From NCBI GenBank assembly GCA_038501625.1, contig JAZAYU010000221.1, forward strand, positions 682,001 through 746,000: DNA of 64,000 nt. Reading direction: 5' to 3'. Shown in pieces: positions 1-14,700 of the stretch; the stretch's first letter is position 1, and every line of letters begins with the position of its first letter. The notes under the pieces were generated by a model. The model was not told where the DNA came from and made no database searches. It was given only the letters and a program-made list of their open reading frames with translations. A program made the position numbers and the translations under genes. The DNA comes from Corbicula japonica. Taxonomy: Eukaryota > Mollusca > Bivalvia > Venerida > Cyrenidae.

Positions 1-774
1 ATGAAAAAATCTTTATAAAATCATACACCCAAACCAGAAGGGATTTAATCGGGAGATTTATCGGGAAATTAAAATTGTTTGAAACAAAATTGCAAGATAT
101 CCCAGGGATGCTGTTGTCGGCTGACTCAGCAGGACTTCCCCGGGTTTTTTTTTTTATAAAGTTTTAGACTTTTACAATTTTGGACCATCATTTAAATAAC
201 TTATTAAACTTTTTTAAGAATGGTTAGGAAACACATGTTTGCTAATTCGCATTTTGTCAGACTTTTTCAAACTACATAGGGGGTGAAAACAAGGGGACCC
301 AATACCGTATTACCTTTTTATTCTATGTGCAGAAATTCTCGGAAAAATAATAAGGAACAATTATAATACAGTTGGAATCTCCATAAACAAAAACAATACA
401 AGATAAGGCAGTATGCCGAGGATACACACACTTTTAAATGGTAATGAAAAGTCGCTTAGAAATTGCTAGTTAACTTAAGAAAGATGTCAGGACTTAATAC
501 TTATATAGGAAAAAAATATTGCATTTGGGCCTGCAGCTATTCACAGGACAATATTTGTGAAGACTTGCATATATAGTCTTAAAAATTCTTGGTGTTTATT
601 TTTCAAGTAATTTCGTCGAAATTTGGAATCTTAAATTATAATGGTCAAGAAACAAACACAAACTTTGTCAATCAGTGCTGTTATCAGTTTCGTCCTTTTG
701 AAGTAGTTGAGCACGATTGTCATGTTCCATGTTAATAGTTCTTCTAAAATTTATTTTGTTTTAATGTTTCGCCC
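1..774. other. non-coding, nothing recognised
   Basis: AT-rich sequence with frequent stops in every frame. I see no exon with a plausible acceptor and donor and no repeat recognised elsewhere in the window. The missing first exon of the claudin-like gene could be here or upstream, but no signal-anchor-like open frame stood out. Confidence 0.5.
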
Positions 775-1245
775 AGTTTGTAGATGGATCGTTTCAATAT
801 CCCAGTCAATAGAAATGTGGATATTGTTCAATCACCCCAAGGATATATTCCCTCATTTTTAAATTTTGCATTTGGTGTTGTCTGTGATATGCGAGATTTA
901 TATGTTCTGATCCCCTGTCTAAATTCTATTTTGTGTAGTTCCGCCCATTGTTGGTCGTTTAGGGCGAACCCGTTCTTTTATCTGGGGGACCATACGCAGC
1001 TGAACATGGAATGGTATTAATATGACAACACTGCATTGAAGGTTCCATGTCCACCGCCATATGCATACCATCGTTTGAAATGGATCAAAAGTGTACTGTT
1101 TATTGGTGTCTATATTGAGTTGCGCTCAACCCTGGGCTAGGCGGCATGGGCAGTAATATGCATTTTCATTACTGCCCGTGAGAGACTCAATCAAACCGTG
1201 TTCGATGGCTTTCAAAGTTCATTTTTCATCTACTTTAAGATCCTA
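775..1245 (+). repeat. dispersed repeat, copy 1 (pair with 15255-15735)
   Basis: About 470 bp align by eye with 15255-15735 in the same orientation. Shared blocks include the start tagatgg.tcgtttcaatatc, the block gaccatacgc.gc.gaacatg, and ggcagtaatatgcatttt near the 3' end, with many substitutions and small indels. No terminal inverted repeats or coding frame were recognised, so the class is unknown. The two copies lie in or upstream of the claudin-like gene introns. Confidence 0.75.
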
Positions 1246-1959
1246 TGGAACATTAGAACAGACAGAATTAAACGCAGTTTAAGTTCCAAATAGATTGAAT
1301 CCGTTGGTTCATGTTTGTAAAAGTAAACATTTTCCATGAAGTTTGATGTTAAGCTGGTTACAAAGACTAACTTTGTCTTCTAATAGTACTTGGAAAACAT
1401 TTCTAATAATTCAATTCCTGGCAAAATTACATTTGGACCGATGTACACTCTTATGAGAGCTACGGCAATCCAGAACCCTTTTTGGAAAAATATATTTAAA
1501 AGCTGACACATCATCTGTGAAAATATGCAAATACAAAGCCTTGATAATGTAGTTCACTCACCACTATGGTATAATATTGAATTTGCAAATATACAGCTAT
1601 TTTATAGAAACTAGTACTCGAAACTATCATTTTATATTATCGACTTAATAGATGGAAACGGTGAATTTTTCTAGTTCATGCGATTTAAAAATACATTGTA
1701 TCAAATTCTACGTAAATTCTTGGAATAACAGAGACTTATTGAAAATATATAAAATCAATTTGAAATTTTCATTAGAATAATGCTACTTATATTCAGAATA
1801 TCAAATATAATATTAATCGCAATCCTTATTAAAGGTTCTGTTGAAAACATCACCTAAATATCATTAATAAAGAAAGTACTATATTTGTGCCTGAAAAATT
1901 TAACCGTATGTTTGCTTACCAAATTAATGCAACAGACAATAAATTATATTGCTCTGCAA
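1246..1959. other. AT-rich non-coding sequence
   Basis: No open frame, splice-flanked exon or repeat shared with the rest of the window was recognised. The 3' part (from about 1780) may be the eroded upstream part of the LINE relic that follows, because its stops fall in the same general reading direction. Confidence 0.4.
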
Positions 1960-2400
1960 AAAGTAATTCAAGAATAAAGTTAAGGGAAATTCAGAAAAAG
2001 ACTCTTCTCTCACCAAAAAACCCCCCTCTTTTTTGTGACAAAAACTTCCTTACATAAAATTAACAGAGCCGACAACGACCGTTGTTCCTTTTGTAATCAA
2101 GAACCGGAAACTATAACTCATTTGTTTTAACAATGTCAAAATATTTAATGTTTTAAAATTGACGTTCAAAACTGGCTACGAAATGACTGAGGTTATACTT
2201 TTTTATTTATAGAGAAATATATCACATTGTCATGTGATGAAAAAGACCAAATTGCGAGCTTTGTATAATTTGCATATAAAATATTTTATTTAAAAGACTT
2301 AATTTAAATTCGATAATACAGTATAATTAACAAATTCAAAATCAACGCAAGTATCTTTGAAATAAACTACCAGTAAACAAATTTACAACCTAAAATCAAT
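1960..2400 (+). pseudogene. LINE relic: C-terminal zinc-finger domain of a non-LTR retrotransposon ORF2
   Basis: One + frame across about 2035-2160 reads HKINRADNDRCSFCNQEPET followed by I-T-H-L-F and, after a stop, Q-C-Q. This is the CxxC...H...C pattern (zf-RVT type) found at the C-terminus of reverse transcriptases of L1/Tx1-like LINEs. Stops and frameshifts interrupt both sides, and the downstream 200 bp keep a short basic, Ile/Lys-rich tail as in those elements. The copy is dead. It resembles the equivalent domain of the minus-strand LINE at 51.8-54.0 kb (C-D-F-C ... K-H-L-F), so both may belong to one broad clade. Confidence 0.65.
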
Positions 2401-3114
2401 ATGAAGCAGATCGTATGGCGAATATGGTGCCCATACAGTTTTGTTGAATTTCATTTTTCTTCTAGTATATCAAAACAAATTCGTTTCTGGCAAGATTTAA
2501 AGAGACATCCAGACATTTAAAAAATAAAAGTTTTTTCTCTAAAAAAATATTGTTTTGTATAGTTTTTAAAAGCATTAAATATCTATTATTTGGTTGCGAA
2601 ATTACAGCCAATTGACAGCTCACAATCATTTAGAATACGGGCAAAAAGTGTATTACGACCTTCATCTAGTTGAGGTAATACAGTTCTGAATGGGGAATCA
2701 TAGCCCATTTCGTACGCGCTTTCCAAGTTCAGACCATACACAGATTTTCGATTGCTCGAAGGTGTGGAAGGACAACCGGAACAAGGACTTGTCGCTGATA
2801 TTTCTCAGAATTTAAGTTCCATTGAATATAAACTGCTGCAGTCTTCGAAATGCACATGCAGTATGGAGGTCGATAAATAAACAGTGTATAATGAAGACTT
2901 AACTGTCATATGAAAGATTTAACAGTCACAAGTTTGTTCTTACAAATATGAAAAATATCATGAGGAAAAGAGTGTATACTTAGAAAAGTTGTAAAGAGTA
3001 AGTATTTTTCTCAAACTGGAAACGTAATAAGCTACATCAAAATCACTTCTTTGCATGAAATAACCATCATTTTCGCGACATGCATTTTGTCTTCACTGGC
3101 TTTTTATCAGAGGG
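2401..3114. other. non-coding, nothing recognised
   Basis: No exon, RNA gene or repeat was recognised. The sequence separates the LINE relic from a minus-strand Penelope tail. Confidence 0.4.
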
Positions 3115-3960
3115 TAAAAAGTAATATATGCATATCAGGAATCTCCACACTCACAAACCACAGCCTCCCCACGCCGCGAAAAAGAAGACAGGAAGGGAGA
3201 GCATGTTTGTTATAAGTACATTGTATGTCAATTAAAATAAGACGCCACAAACAATTAACGGAAAAGAGAACCTTTGGTATTACCGCCTTGGAACGGTCAG
3301 TGGCAAAACAAATTGCCACTGAGGGTTAAAAAAGTTACAAGGGTGCTCCAAGCTCACACTTGCCCCAACAGGTTCTCATGTCACACAACAAGCACAAGTT
3401 GTCTTAGTAAAAAAAAAACTCCAACCCACCAAACAGATTAACAAGCACACAAACATATAAAACAAAAGAAGATAATAGCATTGAAAAGCCAAATGGGCGG
3501 GTACTTAATGACCTTACCGAGACCAGGAGTCAAATCAGCAAGAGCACGATGACAGGGATAAAAGAAACAAATCGAGCTTCTAGGTTCTTTAAAAAAAGAT
3601 TTCCATATAAACCTTCATAAACTCTTAAACCCCTGCCACCGTCGAGAAACCAAAGAGGTTATCATAATGATCAACTGTAGAATGGGTTAATCACCAGGCC
3701 TGCAGATCGCTGCAGAATATCATGTTGGTTACCTTTTTTTTGAATTTACAGATGGTTTTTTACGAATAACTGGGAGAAATTAACAGTGACTTTTATTTTC
3801 TTAAGTTTATAAATTAAATCTCCATAAAAAACTGATTGTGAAATACCTTGTTGCAAAAGTGATTTTAAACTGCACCTGATAGGGATTTTAATGACAATTT
3901 CGTAAAAAGAATAAAAAAATATGTCTAATAATGTTTCACTTTGAAGATTGTACTCCGATC
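3115..3960 (-). mobile_element. truncated Penelope-like element tail (copy 1)
   Basis: Read on the minus strand this matches the 3' end of the long Penelope-like copy at 46.1-49.35 kb. It has the last part of the C-terminal frame (RCSLKSLLQQGISQSVFYGD, then LIYKLKKIK), the INPSTVDH block, the gagaacctgttggggcaagt block, the perfect stem cagtggcaa/ttgccactg at 3299-3327, and the end box atgcatatcaggaat. It starts abruptly inside the C-terminal region, which suggests 5' truncation on insertion. Confidence 0.85.
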
Positions 3961-4065
3961 CCATGCAGAGAAATTTATTATTTTATTTTCGTTGTAGCAA
4001 GAACTTTTTGAGAGTATTTATTCACCGATAAAATCTTTAATCCTACTTTTTATTCTCTGACACAG

Positions 4066-4195
4066 TTTGTGGGCTTCTTCACACCATACTGGGCATGCAG
4101 TTATAACCAGACAATTGCCAACAGTAATGATACAAAGAGCTGCAACTTGGAAGGATTATTCTACACATGTGTTGAAGGCAGTTGTCATGGATCTA
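4066..4195 (+). CDS. claudin-like gene, exon with first extracellular loop
   Basis: Acceptor ...ctgacacag precedes 4066 and donor gtaag follows 4195. Entry is phase 0 and exit phase 1 (the A of an Ile codon completed by the 9702 exon). The frame reads FVGFFTPYWACSYNQTIANS, then NDTKSCNLEGLFYTC and VEGSCHGS. Several Cys and two N-glycosylation sequons (NQT, NDT) support an extracellular loop. The TPYW and GLF..C pattern is the basis for the claudin/PMP22-like call. The start codon and TM1 must lie on an earlier exon. Confidence 0.7.
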
Positions 4196-5745
4196 GTAAG
4201 ATTGTCTCTCATTGTTTATTAAATGTTTAGTTCTGATTTAAATGAATCATTTATACAGTTAAGATAAAACCACTACTATATTGTATGACAATTAAGACTG
4301 TTTATTATTGGAATAAATAAATATCCAGATTTTTGTTCAGATAAACCTGGTATTGTTTGTACAATACTACTTTAAATTTACTATATGTATATCAAATTTG
4401 TATAGTATTTTTGCATTACCAGTTATTTTAAAAAGTTCTATATTAGATGAATGCCTTACTATTTACAAACACAGATTTAAACAGTACTATGCTTAAACAG
4501 CGCTTGACAACACATTATTAATTAACTTAAATAATATTGACACAATATGTGCAATTCAGTCCAACTTATATGGTTTACACCCAATTCATATGAAATCTCA
4601 ACTGGGCCAATACGAAATAAACTGGGCAAATACGGGTTTTACTGAGCCAATATGAGATCGCATGATTCTGATTGGATAATGAACTGGTCCAATATGAATT
4701 AAATCACTTCCTTTTAAAAATAAAAATGCCGCCATTTTGGAATTTCTAAGTCGACTTTTTTATGGATAAAAATGATAATAGATAGTGTGACTTTGTACAA
4801 GAGGTGCGTGTTAGCAAAGCGGCAGAGGATAAGTCTATGTTGCCGCTTTTGGTGATTTCTTTCTGTTTAATAATCTTCGAGTTTATCTAACTCGCTAGTA
4901 CAACAACAAGGCGGATGTCTGCAGCAAGAATTCTTAAAACTAAAAAAACAGTGAATTTTAAGGGATTACTCTTCATTTGAGCAAGTTTATTGAGCGCAAC
5001 TTTGCATAAAGGATGAAAACTTAGTTTGAATAGCTTACAGACATGTTAAATTCAGTATTTTATATGTGGAAATCGTGGATGGAATGTGCCAGAAAAGAAA
5101 ACTTACTTTGGATATATTTGGATAAAAACTAAATAAAGACTGGATGGTCAAGAGACTTTGCTGCCACCGTGTGTAGTAATGTTCAGGTTGTTTTTTTTAT
5201 TCAAAACAAAACAACCGTCATATCTGCATCTCCTTGGTAGCTTATACCAGCCAGGTCACTAGGGTAGATTGAATATTGAACATTTAAATCAGAGCTGACA
5301 CTTCATCTCTTCAGACCAGTAAACGAGTAATTTTAAAGTCTAGAACCATAGATGTTTTGTTAATTAATAAAATTGTCATTAATCAAGTGAATTCATATTG
5401 GCGTTGTTATTGGGCCTCTGGCAGACATATTAGCCCTCGGCCTACGGCCTCGGCCGAATATGACTACCCTTGGCCCAATAACAACGCTAATATGAATTCA
5501 CTTGATTAATAACATTATATTATTGTTAAATTGGATATAAAATCACTTTAATTTGTAGAAATCACATTAATGGTATGTAATGATTCTAGAGTGTAAAAAG
5601 TTAAATTTTCACATCAGTAAAACACATGCAGAAATCACAGCCTCTCCACAGAGCAGAACAATTGATAGAAAAAAGTAATATATGCATATCAGGAATCGCC
5701 ACACTAAAAAACACACAGCCTCACCACGCAGCGAAAAAGAAGAGA

Positions 5746-5791
<46 letters not shown>

Positions 5792-8700
5792 ATGTTTTAT
5801 ACGAGATAAGAAATACATACTCGCATAAGTATGTCAATTCAAATAGGACGCCACAAACAATTAACGAAGAATAGAACCTTTGTGGATACCGCCTTGGAAC
5901 GATCAGTGGCAAAACAAATTGCCACTGGGGGTTTAAACCAGGTTCTAGGGTGCACCAACCCCACACTTGCCAAACAAGCACAAGTTGTTATGGTGAAATA
6001 ACTCCAACCCACCCATCGGCTCAACAATGTTGCATGCAAAAGCACACAAACATATAAAACATAAGAAGCTTATAGCATTGCAAAGCCAAATGGTAGGTAC
6101 TTAATGATCTTACCGAAACCAGAGCTCCTGGGATAAATTCAGCAAGAACACGATGACAGGGGTGAAAGAAACGAATCGAGCTTCTATGTACTTTTAAGAA
6201 AAGATTTCCCCATAAACCTTCATAAACCCCTGCCACCGTCGGGCAAGCAAAGAGGTAAGCATAATGATCAACTGTAGATGGGTTAATCAATAGGCCTGCA
6301 AAGCGCTGTAAAATATCATGTTGGTAAGCTTTCTTTTTTAATTTACAGATGTTTTTACAAATAACCGAGAGAAATTAACATTGCCTTTTAACTTCTTAAG
6401 TTTGTAAATTAAATCTCCATAAAACAACGGCTGTGAAATACCTTGTTGCAATAGTGATTTTAAACTGCATCTGTATTTATGAATTAGATCTGGGTATCGG
6501 CGATAAAACTTGGAAAAGGTTTTCCTTAATTTGTGATACCGATAACCCTGTTTTAAAAGTTTTTCTGTAATACACAGATAACGTTCATTGAAATCATTTA
6601 CATCGTTGAAAGCTCTTGAAAAGCGAACAAGCTGTGAAATATAAACCCCGTAAGATGTTGCACGAGGAACATCGCCGTCTAAAAACGGAAAATTTACTAT
6701 ATTAAAATTAAAATCATCTCTTTTATCATAAATTTTAGTAGTGACGTAACCATTTTAAATGGACAGATTTAGATCAAGAAAGTTTGCTTGCTTTTCTGAA
6801 GTTTTCGCTTTATTAAGCTGTAGTTCTTTAGGATAAATCTTGAAAAGAGAACCTAATCGTTACGCTAAGGAACTGTCCATAGCCATCATCGGTCAAGATT
6901 ATTATTTTGTTACCGCACACTCAAATAAATAACGGAAATTACCGTTTCAATTAGAATTTTGAAATGTATAAAATCATTACCTAAAGCAATTTAACAACAA
7001 TGTATTGCATCTACATGTATTTGCCAAAATAGAAAATTGTATATTACTGTACAAAAAAGGTCATGCATTTGCGCAAGTTAACAAGTAAACCATCTGTCGT
7101 GTCTGACGCATCGCCATTCCTTTAACATTTGTGTTTTTGCAAATGACATAAGGCTGCTCTGTCCTCTCCACACTTTGTATTTGAAATATGTTTTAGATGA
7201 CTAAAATGGTCTTCCTAGAGTTATGAAACATGTTAGATTACCCACAGTCCGTACATTATCACCACTATTCAAAATGAACAAGAAAAAGTAAAACAGTAAC
7301 TTACTTTTTTACAGACGGTCTATTATTCACAGACAACTGAATAATCTCTCACAGAATTGTATTGCAATGTCTAGCCCATTTGTTGATTTGTTTTAATGAT
7401 ATTTTGAAAAAAAGCTATCCAACCTGCATTCTGATTTCAAACCTTGCCTATCTGTATCACACTTGTCCTTTTCATAATTTTCCCTTTTTGATAGTGTTCT
7501 CACCACATATTATTTGCCTATCAAGTATGATACATGTATGTTTTGTTGATTTTGAAGAACAATTCAATATTCTATGATTTTTTTTTTCATTTTTAACCAC
7601 TACTATGGGTTTCAATTACCATACCCTTTAGAATACAACTTCTTCCCCAATCTTTATGTAATATTTAGTGTTTACAAATTATATCATTTAAAAACAACAG
7701 TATCAATTTATTTTACCACAGAATTGATGAAAGTGATATTATGTCTTGAAGATTCAGGCAAACTTAACTTTGGAACCTTTTTTTACATGATAGGGTAATC
7801 TTTTTAAATTAAGACTTCTTTTCTGGAATTTCATACTGAATAGCTCATGATTTGACAAAAACATGAAAGCGTGTTTCATTCTGTTAAATAAACTTAAAAA
7901 CAATTCTTTATACACAGAAAGTTTCATAAATTTATGTAAAATACTCAATACACTATATTTTGCGAATTTCCAGAAAAATATTTAATAATAAAAATAACAA
8001 ATGCTGAATTACCTTCAGATATATGTCAGAAATACATTACCTCTCAGATATATGTCAGATATATGTCTCACTCAAAATTTATGTGTTTGGCATAAGCACT
8101 TTTAATGCAATAAATGTGATTGTTATTGTTTTTGTTTATGTATAATTATCGCAACCCAAATGCTGCTTAAGTATATTTTATTTGCAAACGTTTAAGAAAT
8201 TCATGCAAATAAACAGAAATACTTATACCTTTATTCTGCATTAAATATTATGACGTCGAAATGTACAAAGAAATACTATGCGTAACTTTCGCGCTAACTG
8301 GGGAATCGGCATGTTTAAAATTTCATTTTAAATTCGCAATAGCAGGAAATAGACTAACAGTTTAATTAAATTTGCGGCATTTATACAAATTGATTGTGGG
8401 CCATTTTGGTAGAATAGATGAATATGGATAGATGTTGGTGTTTTAAAGAAGGTTTTATTAAGTAATGATCATATCTTAGCGTTTCTTATACACATGAGAA
8501 TAATAATGAAATAATAATAAAATTCGAATTATTTTATTATTAGATTTAATGTGAAATTGTGTGGATTTGGTGTAGATTTGGGTGGATTTGGTGTATATTT
8601 GGGTGGATTTTGCATAGTTTTTGGTGAATTTGGGTATATTTGGGTGTTTCGTATCGCCGCAACGAATCAATGGAACGAAAAGATAGCATATCACTAACAT

Positions 8701-11700
8701 GGACAACTGTGTTTTTCTCAGCAGTAATAAATGCCGATCGAATATTAAAAACTAACTTTTGATTGATCGCAACAAGGTCAGCAGTCGCTAACAATGTTCA
8801 CTCTTTTTTCAAGACTTTACAACACGCTGCTAGTCAGATGACCTACTTTACTGTATTCCACTTTTGGGGGGCATGCAAATTCATTTTTTGTTTCATTCCT
8901 CGTAATAATAAAATTGTTCAACACAAATCTATATGCATCTTCTTTTAAATTATAAAGTTTAACAATGCAAAGTTTTCGATTCCTGCAATAAAGTTGTTTT
9001 TTTAGTTCTTAATCTCGAAGTCCATGACAGTCGAATTAACATTTCTGCACATTGCGCATGCGCTATATTAAGCATGCGCATCTATCCAGGACACAATATA
9101 AAAAGACCTTCAATATATATCCAGACTAAGTAGCATTAATATATTCCCGCTACCTAATACCGTCTTGAAAAGGTCAAGGTAACAATGACATTCACAGTGA
9201 TATTCTAATCAATAACCGAAGAATGCTTTGACAGTTTCAAATCTGTGTAAATTGTGTATTCGCAAAAGATTATCTCACATTAATTTGTGGTTAAAAAATT
9301 AAATAGCCCACGGTAATTTTTCAAGGAAAATTGATTTCCAGTCAATATCCGAAGAAGGGTTTAGCTTACAATAATCAAGTTTGAATGTTATGAGTTAAAA
9401 CGAATTGTGTATAACGTATGCATACTGTGCACTAAACATTGTCGTGTGGAATTCAAGTTATACTGTACCTAGTTTTGGAGATATCATATTTTTTTCAACT
9501 TCTTGCTCTATTCTCAGTTTCAGTTTTGGAGCTTGATGTAAACATAGCTGTATAGCTTTTAGGGAAAAGTTATCGTCTAAATTAGCAAGTTTGCTATAAC
9601 TGTGCATTCGTGATCAACGGCGGAAAAACACACAAAATCAATAGAATTTGCCTGCAAGACTTGCTTGTTATTCTTTTTTATGTTTTATTTACATGTTTCA
9701 GTTTTTGACCATGATTTGTTTGGAGTGTGTGTGGCATCCTTCGCTCTTACATGTATCACAGCCGTGGGAATGATTATAAGTTTTAGAAAGTTGATGATGA
9801 AGCAGAAGGAAGACCTTTTCAGAGAAGCAGTTTTGGTGCTGTTTATTGTCTTCATCTGTGGACGTACGCAAAGTTTTGTATTATTTTGTATCTTTTGTTT
9901 ACATAATTATTTAAACAAAAAGAGATATTTATATATAAAAGTATGTTTTTCCTTAAACATTCTGGTCGCTTCCTGATCGAGGACATAGGCTATAAACGTT
10001 GATTTCTCTCTTCCTAATTGAACGTTTTTAAGAAAGGGCACAACATGTTCTTTTATCATAATACCCACGTGCGCTTTTAAAATAATGATTTGAGTTGTTT
10101 AGTTTTAAATAGAATTATAGGTAATTTTTAGGTCTAGCTATTTTTCTTTATTGTTCTGACTTTTCTTAACGTATGCAAAGTGAAGATACGTAAATAACGA
10201 ATATTTGTGCAGACTTTTATTGAACTTCATTTTCCGTTTTTTCCCGAAAGATTTCGATATTTTATTTTTACCGATAACATTGCAATGATGAATGTAGACG
10301 GCTTCTATACATAAACAACAAAATCAGTTTGTCAGTCCATATCAGAATTAATGTTAACAGAAAATGTTCTCCGACTAACGGTAGATTTAACAGTAGAATC
10401 AAAATTTAAATCAGTTAGAATTGCATTTTTAAATATCAAGATAGGTTCTGCGCCTTTCTTCTTAAAATTTTTATTTTGTATTGAAATATTGTATTAATTT
10501 TTCTAAAAAAATGTGAATTAATCGAACGATAATGTAATATTAATAAGAATTTGAAAGCCACCGAACACGAAACAAATATCAAAATATTGCAGACTAAATT
10601 TGATTGAGCCTGTTCATTGCCAATAATGTGTATTATAGCTCTAGCCTCGAGTTGAGCACAGCGCAATATTTACACGTGTAAAAATTACCAATTATGATCC
10701 ATCTCAAACTAAAGTCTGCATATGACGGTGAACATGTAACCTTCAATTCGGAATTATAAGATTAATACATGTACCACTCAACGATCAGCGGTGTTATGTC
10801 ACAAGATAAAAGAATGGGATTGCCATCAACATAAAATGAGCGGAACAGCAAGTGACTGATAAATAATAGACATTAATTTATTTCTATAACACTTGCATAT
10901 TAGCACCTATAAAAAATTCACAAATTTTAGAAACTAACAAGCTTGAGGAAAACACCTTTCATCGCATAAATGGTGCTTATGACACTTATGGTTATACGAC
11001 ATTTAATGAGTTCCACTCGGTTCATTTCAAAGGGTTGAAACAATGAAAACGAAATCGTTTGCAGTAAGTTGGAGCATGGTTTCAAGAAATCCACTAATTC
11101 TATAATTAATATATTTTGTCGGTTATACCCGTGGAGTCTTCAAAATTGCTTACAAATGCAATGGCTTGGGATGTATACATGTATCTATGCGTAATTGTGA
11201 ATTAAATTCAGATTTTAAGGATAAAAGCTTAATTAAATGCATTTCGTACGTGCAATATTCCGTGAATATGTCTAAATTGGGATGAAAACGTTTAGTAATT
11301 TCAAAGGTGACGTTTTTTCCTCGACTAACTAAACAGAGAAAATTTAACTTAACTATAATGAGCAGTGTTAATTTGATATAAAAGCCATACATTATTTCTA
11401 TTTTCAGAGATTTTGAGTGGTACCGCAGCTATAATAGTACTAAGGCGTTACAATGTGATGGGCTGGTCGGCTATTCTATTTACTACTTTGGGTTTACCCG
11501 TTTTTATTGTAGCAGTGATTATTGTTCTTTTTGTGGCATTGTTCAAATGGGGTAAGTGCGCAGTCAAAAATGCCCAAAAATGATATAACTAGAAAGTCAC
11601 TTAACATACATGAAAATTAAAATGTGATTAATTTAATCATTAAAGGGTTTTTACTAATATATATATTTATGTTTTATTTATATAATTTATATATTTATTT

Positions 11701-14700
11701 ATTTAGGTAACTGCCTCCGGCTTAAAATTAAACTCGATTGCATGTGTAAAAAAAGACCATTTTCGTTTCAAAAAAGCTATCACGCGACTGTCTACCTAGC
11801 CATAACCTGTTACAAATAAGTTCAAGCATGTAAATTTATTTTAACTTGTAATCTCAATATACACAGTTGTCAGAAGTAGATAAGAAAGTGAATATATGAA
11901 GAATTGTGTGTTGTATTGAGTTTTAATAAATTATTATTCCAATAATTTCGTCTCATATTTTGATCCCAACATCCACTAAGGGGCATAACATTAGATAGGC
12001 TAATTAAAAAAAACTTTGAAGGTGTTTTTCTTAGAAAGTTGGGTTAATTTCTTAATAGAAATTAGACCATATCATTACAAACACTTATCATAATACTTTG
12101 TTGCATATATGGAAAATACCACACAACTCTAAAGAAAAATATAAGTGAATTTTAAAGGTAAATGTTTCTGCATCCATTCACAATACTGGAGATCATATTA
12201 GCAAAAGTAGTATGTTTGCTTTTGCATGAATCAATGTTGAACCGATGGGTGGGTTGGAGATTTTTGTGTAATAATACGAGAACCTGTTTGGACAAGTGTG
12301 AGGTTGGTGCATGCTAGAACCTGGTTTAAACCCTCAGTGGCAAATTATTTTGCCACTGACAGTTCCAAGGCGGTAGATCCTCGGGTTCTCACTTTCGTTA
12401 ATTGTTAAATGGCGTCCAATTTGAAACTGATTATTGTAAAACCATGCTCTATTTTCCACTCTACCGTTTGGCTGTGTGGGGAGACTGTGTCTGCTGGATG
12501 TGGTCATTCCTGATATGCATATTTCACTTTTCTAACAAGAAAATTGAGTAACACGTTTTAGGCATTTGATCAAGTTAGAAAAAATGAAACAAACTCTTCA
12601 GGAAGAGCCCCACGATACAGCCAAAACCAAGGTAGGAAAAGAAAGCATAGAACTATGAAATGATCGATTTTAATCAACACACCAGAAACTATGAACAAAA
12701 AAGACTACACGAACGGTAACCGCCTTGAAACAATTACCACTGGGGATTTAATCAAGGATTTTGGGTTCACCAAATCACTCGATCTAAAATGTTCCAACCT
12801 AACGGCGGTGGTGATAAAAACAACCTACCATACGGCGGAATTGTCTGTGTCGTTGATGGTGACGGCGGTGAAGGTGGTGGTTGTGCTGGTGGTGGCGGTG
12901 GTGGTGTTGTTGACGGCGTTGATGGTGGTGTTGGCGGCGGCGGTAGTGTTGACTGGATTGTTTGTTTTATCAAAATACTATTTGATAAAGTTTCTTTTTG
13001 AGCGTAAGCATTAGTCGTGGATTATGCCAAATTCACTTCACTCAAAATAAAACCCCTTTACTTAGGTATCAAATACCTCAGAAAAAAGTTTAGAATAAAC
13101 TGAAAATAATTTAATATGATTAAACTAAACGTGTATTAAAATACAGTTGTGCATGTGGATATGTTTACTTTAATTAAAGTTAATATAAATATATATGATT
13201 ATTTAGAAAAAAATCAATCGAATATCCCAAATGGCGTCCTATATGTATGTGTTGTTTATAAAAAAATCTGTAACATTTACGAATGATAGTGTCTCTAGCT
13301 GGGAGCGAACCCGCACTGTCACGGCGACAGCGCCTAGCCATGCAATTCCTGCGACGCAACCAACTGAGCTAACCGGGACAACGCCAAAAACGTTGATCGA
13401 ATAGCCCTGATATACGTAACAATCACTGCATGACATCGATAACGGGTTAATTTACTGATAACAGTACTGACTAAATGTACGGGGAGACTTTTTACGGCCG
13501 CCACACTGCACAAATAGCGCTACTGTGAATTTCAAATGATAGTGTCTCTAGCTACAGTTTCAAAACATGTTAACTATAAAACAAAAGTCGTGTAAGAAGG
13601 CCTGGTGCAGTTACAGACATCAGATATTTGCATGTATTTGGAATACTATGTAACTCAATATATTTGGAGTGCTACATTTACGTAGCACCCTTTTTCTTCT
13701 TGTCATACCCTTATTAATTAAGAAAGAGAATATTGAAAAAAATATTTTAACAATATGACACAAATATTGCAAAGTAGTTATATTTAAAAAATTTTGTTTT
13801 TCACAAACCAAAAGTCAAGGCAAGATTTCAATAACGATATTTCATTACCCATTGTTCATTCAATTTTCATTTGGAGGCCATTTACGTGATTTAAGTTAAT
13901 ACGTATGTGACTATATAACCTTCATTGAATTAGATATTTGACATAATAACTCTGGAATTGCTGTTTCAAAGTCTTGAAAAAAACACGATACAGATGTCAT
14001 GGTGTTAAGACTAACCGACAAAATATTACTTTAAACTCTCCAAATAATGTAAGGGTTTTTCATTAAACAGCAAATATTAGTCATGAAATATATAAACATA
14101 ACAGTTTTGCAAACCTGGCGTTTTGCTTAAAATTCAGTTTTGAATTTTAAACCAGTTTACGCCATTTGCAATGGCTGATAAAATAATAATACGACATGAC
14201 AATCGAGTCTTTTTAAATTTAAATACATACCACGGTAGCTTCGGTTAATTTTATGTGTGTTTATTTCTTAAGCAATCTTTTATTGGATTTGCTCAGATTG
14301 ACGTAGTGTTTATTAATGTGTGTATTTCAAAGTGGTTCTTATGTGATTAAGCTTGAAATATTAAAGTAGGTTTCAAGGATATTTAAAAAGCCATAATATT
14401 AGCCTTAGCCAATTTAAAATTTGAAAGTCTTAACATTGTCATCGGTAAGTTGTAAAATTGGGACAGAATAAATAAATGACAATTCCGCAATTAAGGTATT
14501 GTTAAGATCATATGGATTGTTGTATTGTAATTACAACTGTCGGATCTGATTACTAAATTATTTCATACTTTTCTTCAGGTAAGTGCATTTAATGATATAA
14601 AAGGTGCATGTACTTATATAAAGTATTACACATTATTTTGTTCTGATATATTATAAAAAGCCAATACATATGCACTTACCAAATATTCTAATTCGAACTC

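Larger units (their letters stand above)
6846..9701. other. long intron of claudin-like gene, mostly unique sequence
   Basis: No exon was recognised apart from the one starting at 9702. It contains a small minisatellite (8546-8645) and an NRF-1-like palindrome cluster (9053-9080), listed separately. Short repeated words such as atatatgtcaga (8021-8070) are present but do not form an array. Confidence 0.45.

Noticed and set aside
5609..5981. Open frames on both strands with Ser-Leu or Arg-Glu repeats
   Set aside because: They are translations of the (GA)n tract inside a Penelope tail.
8476..8794. Minus-strand frames with IYTKSTQIYTKST-type repeats
   Set aside because: Explained by the short minisatellite at 8546-8645.
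12691..13014. 107-codon + frame with Val/Ala-rich part and overlapping Gly- and Pro-rich frames
   Set aside because: It starts in a Penelope scrap and runs through a GGT/GGC low-complexity tract; no domain or splice support.
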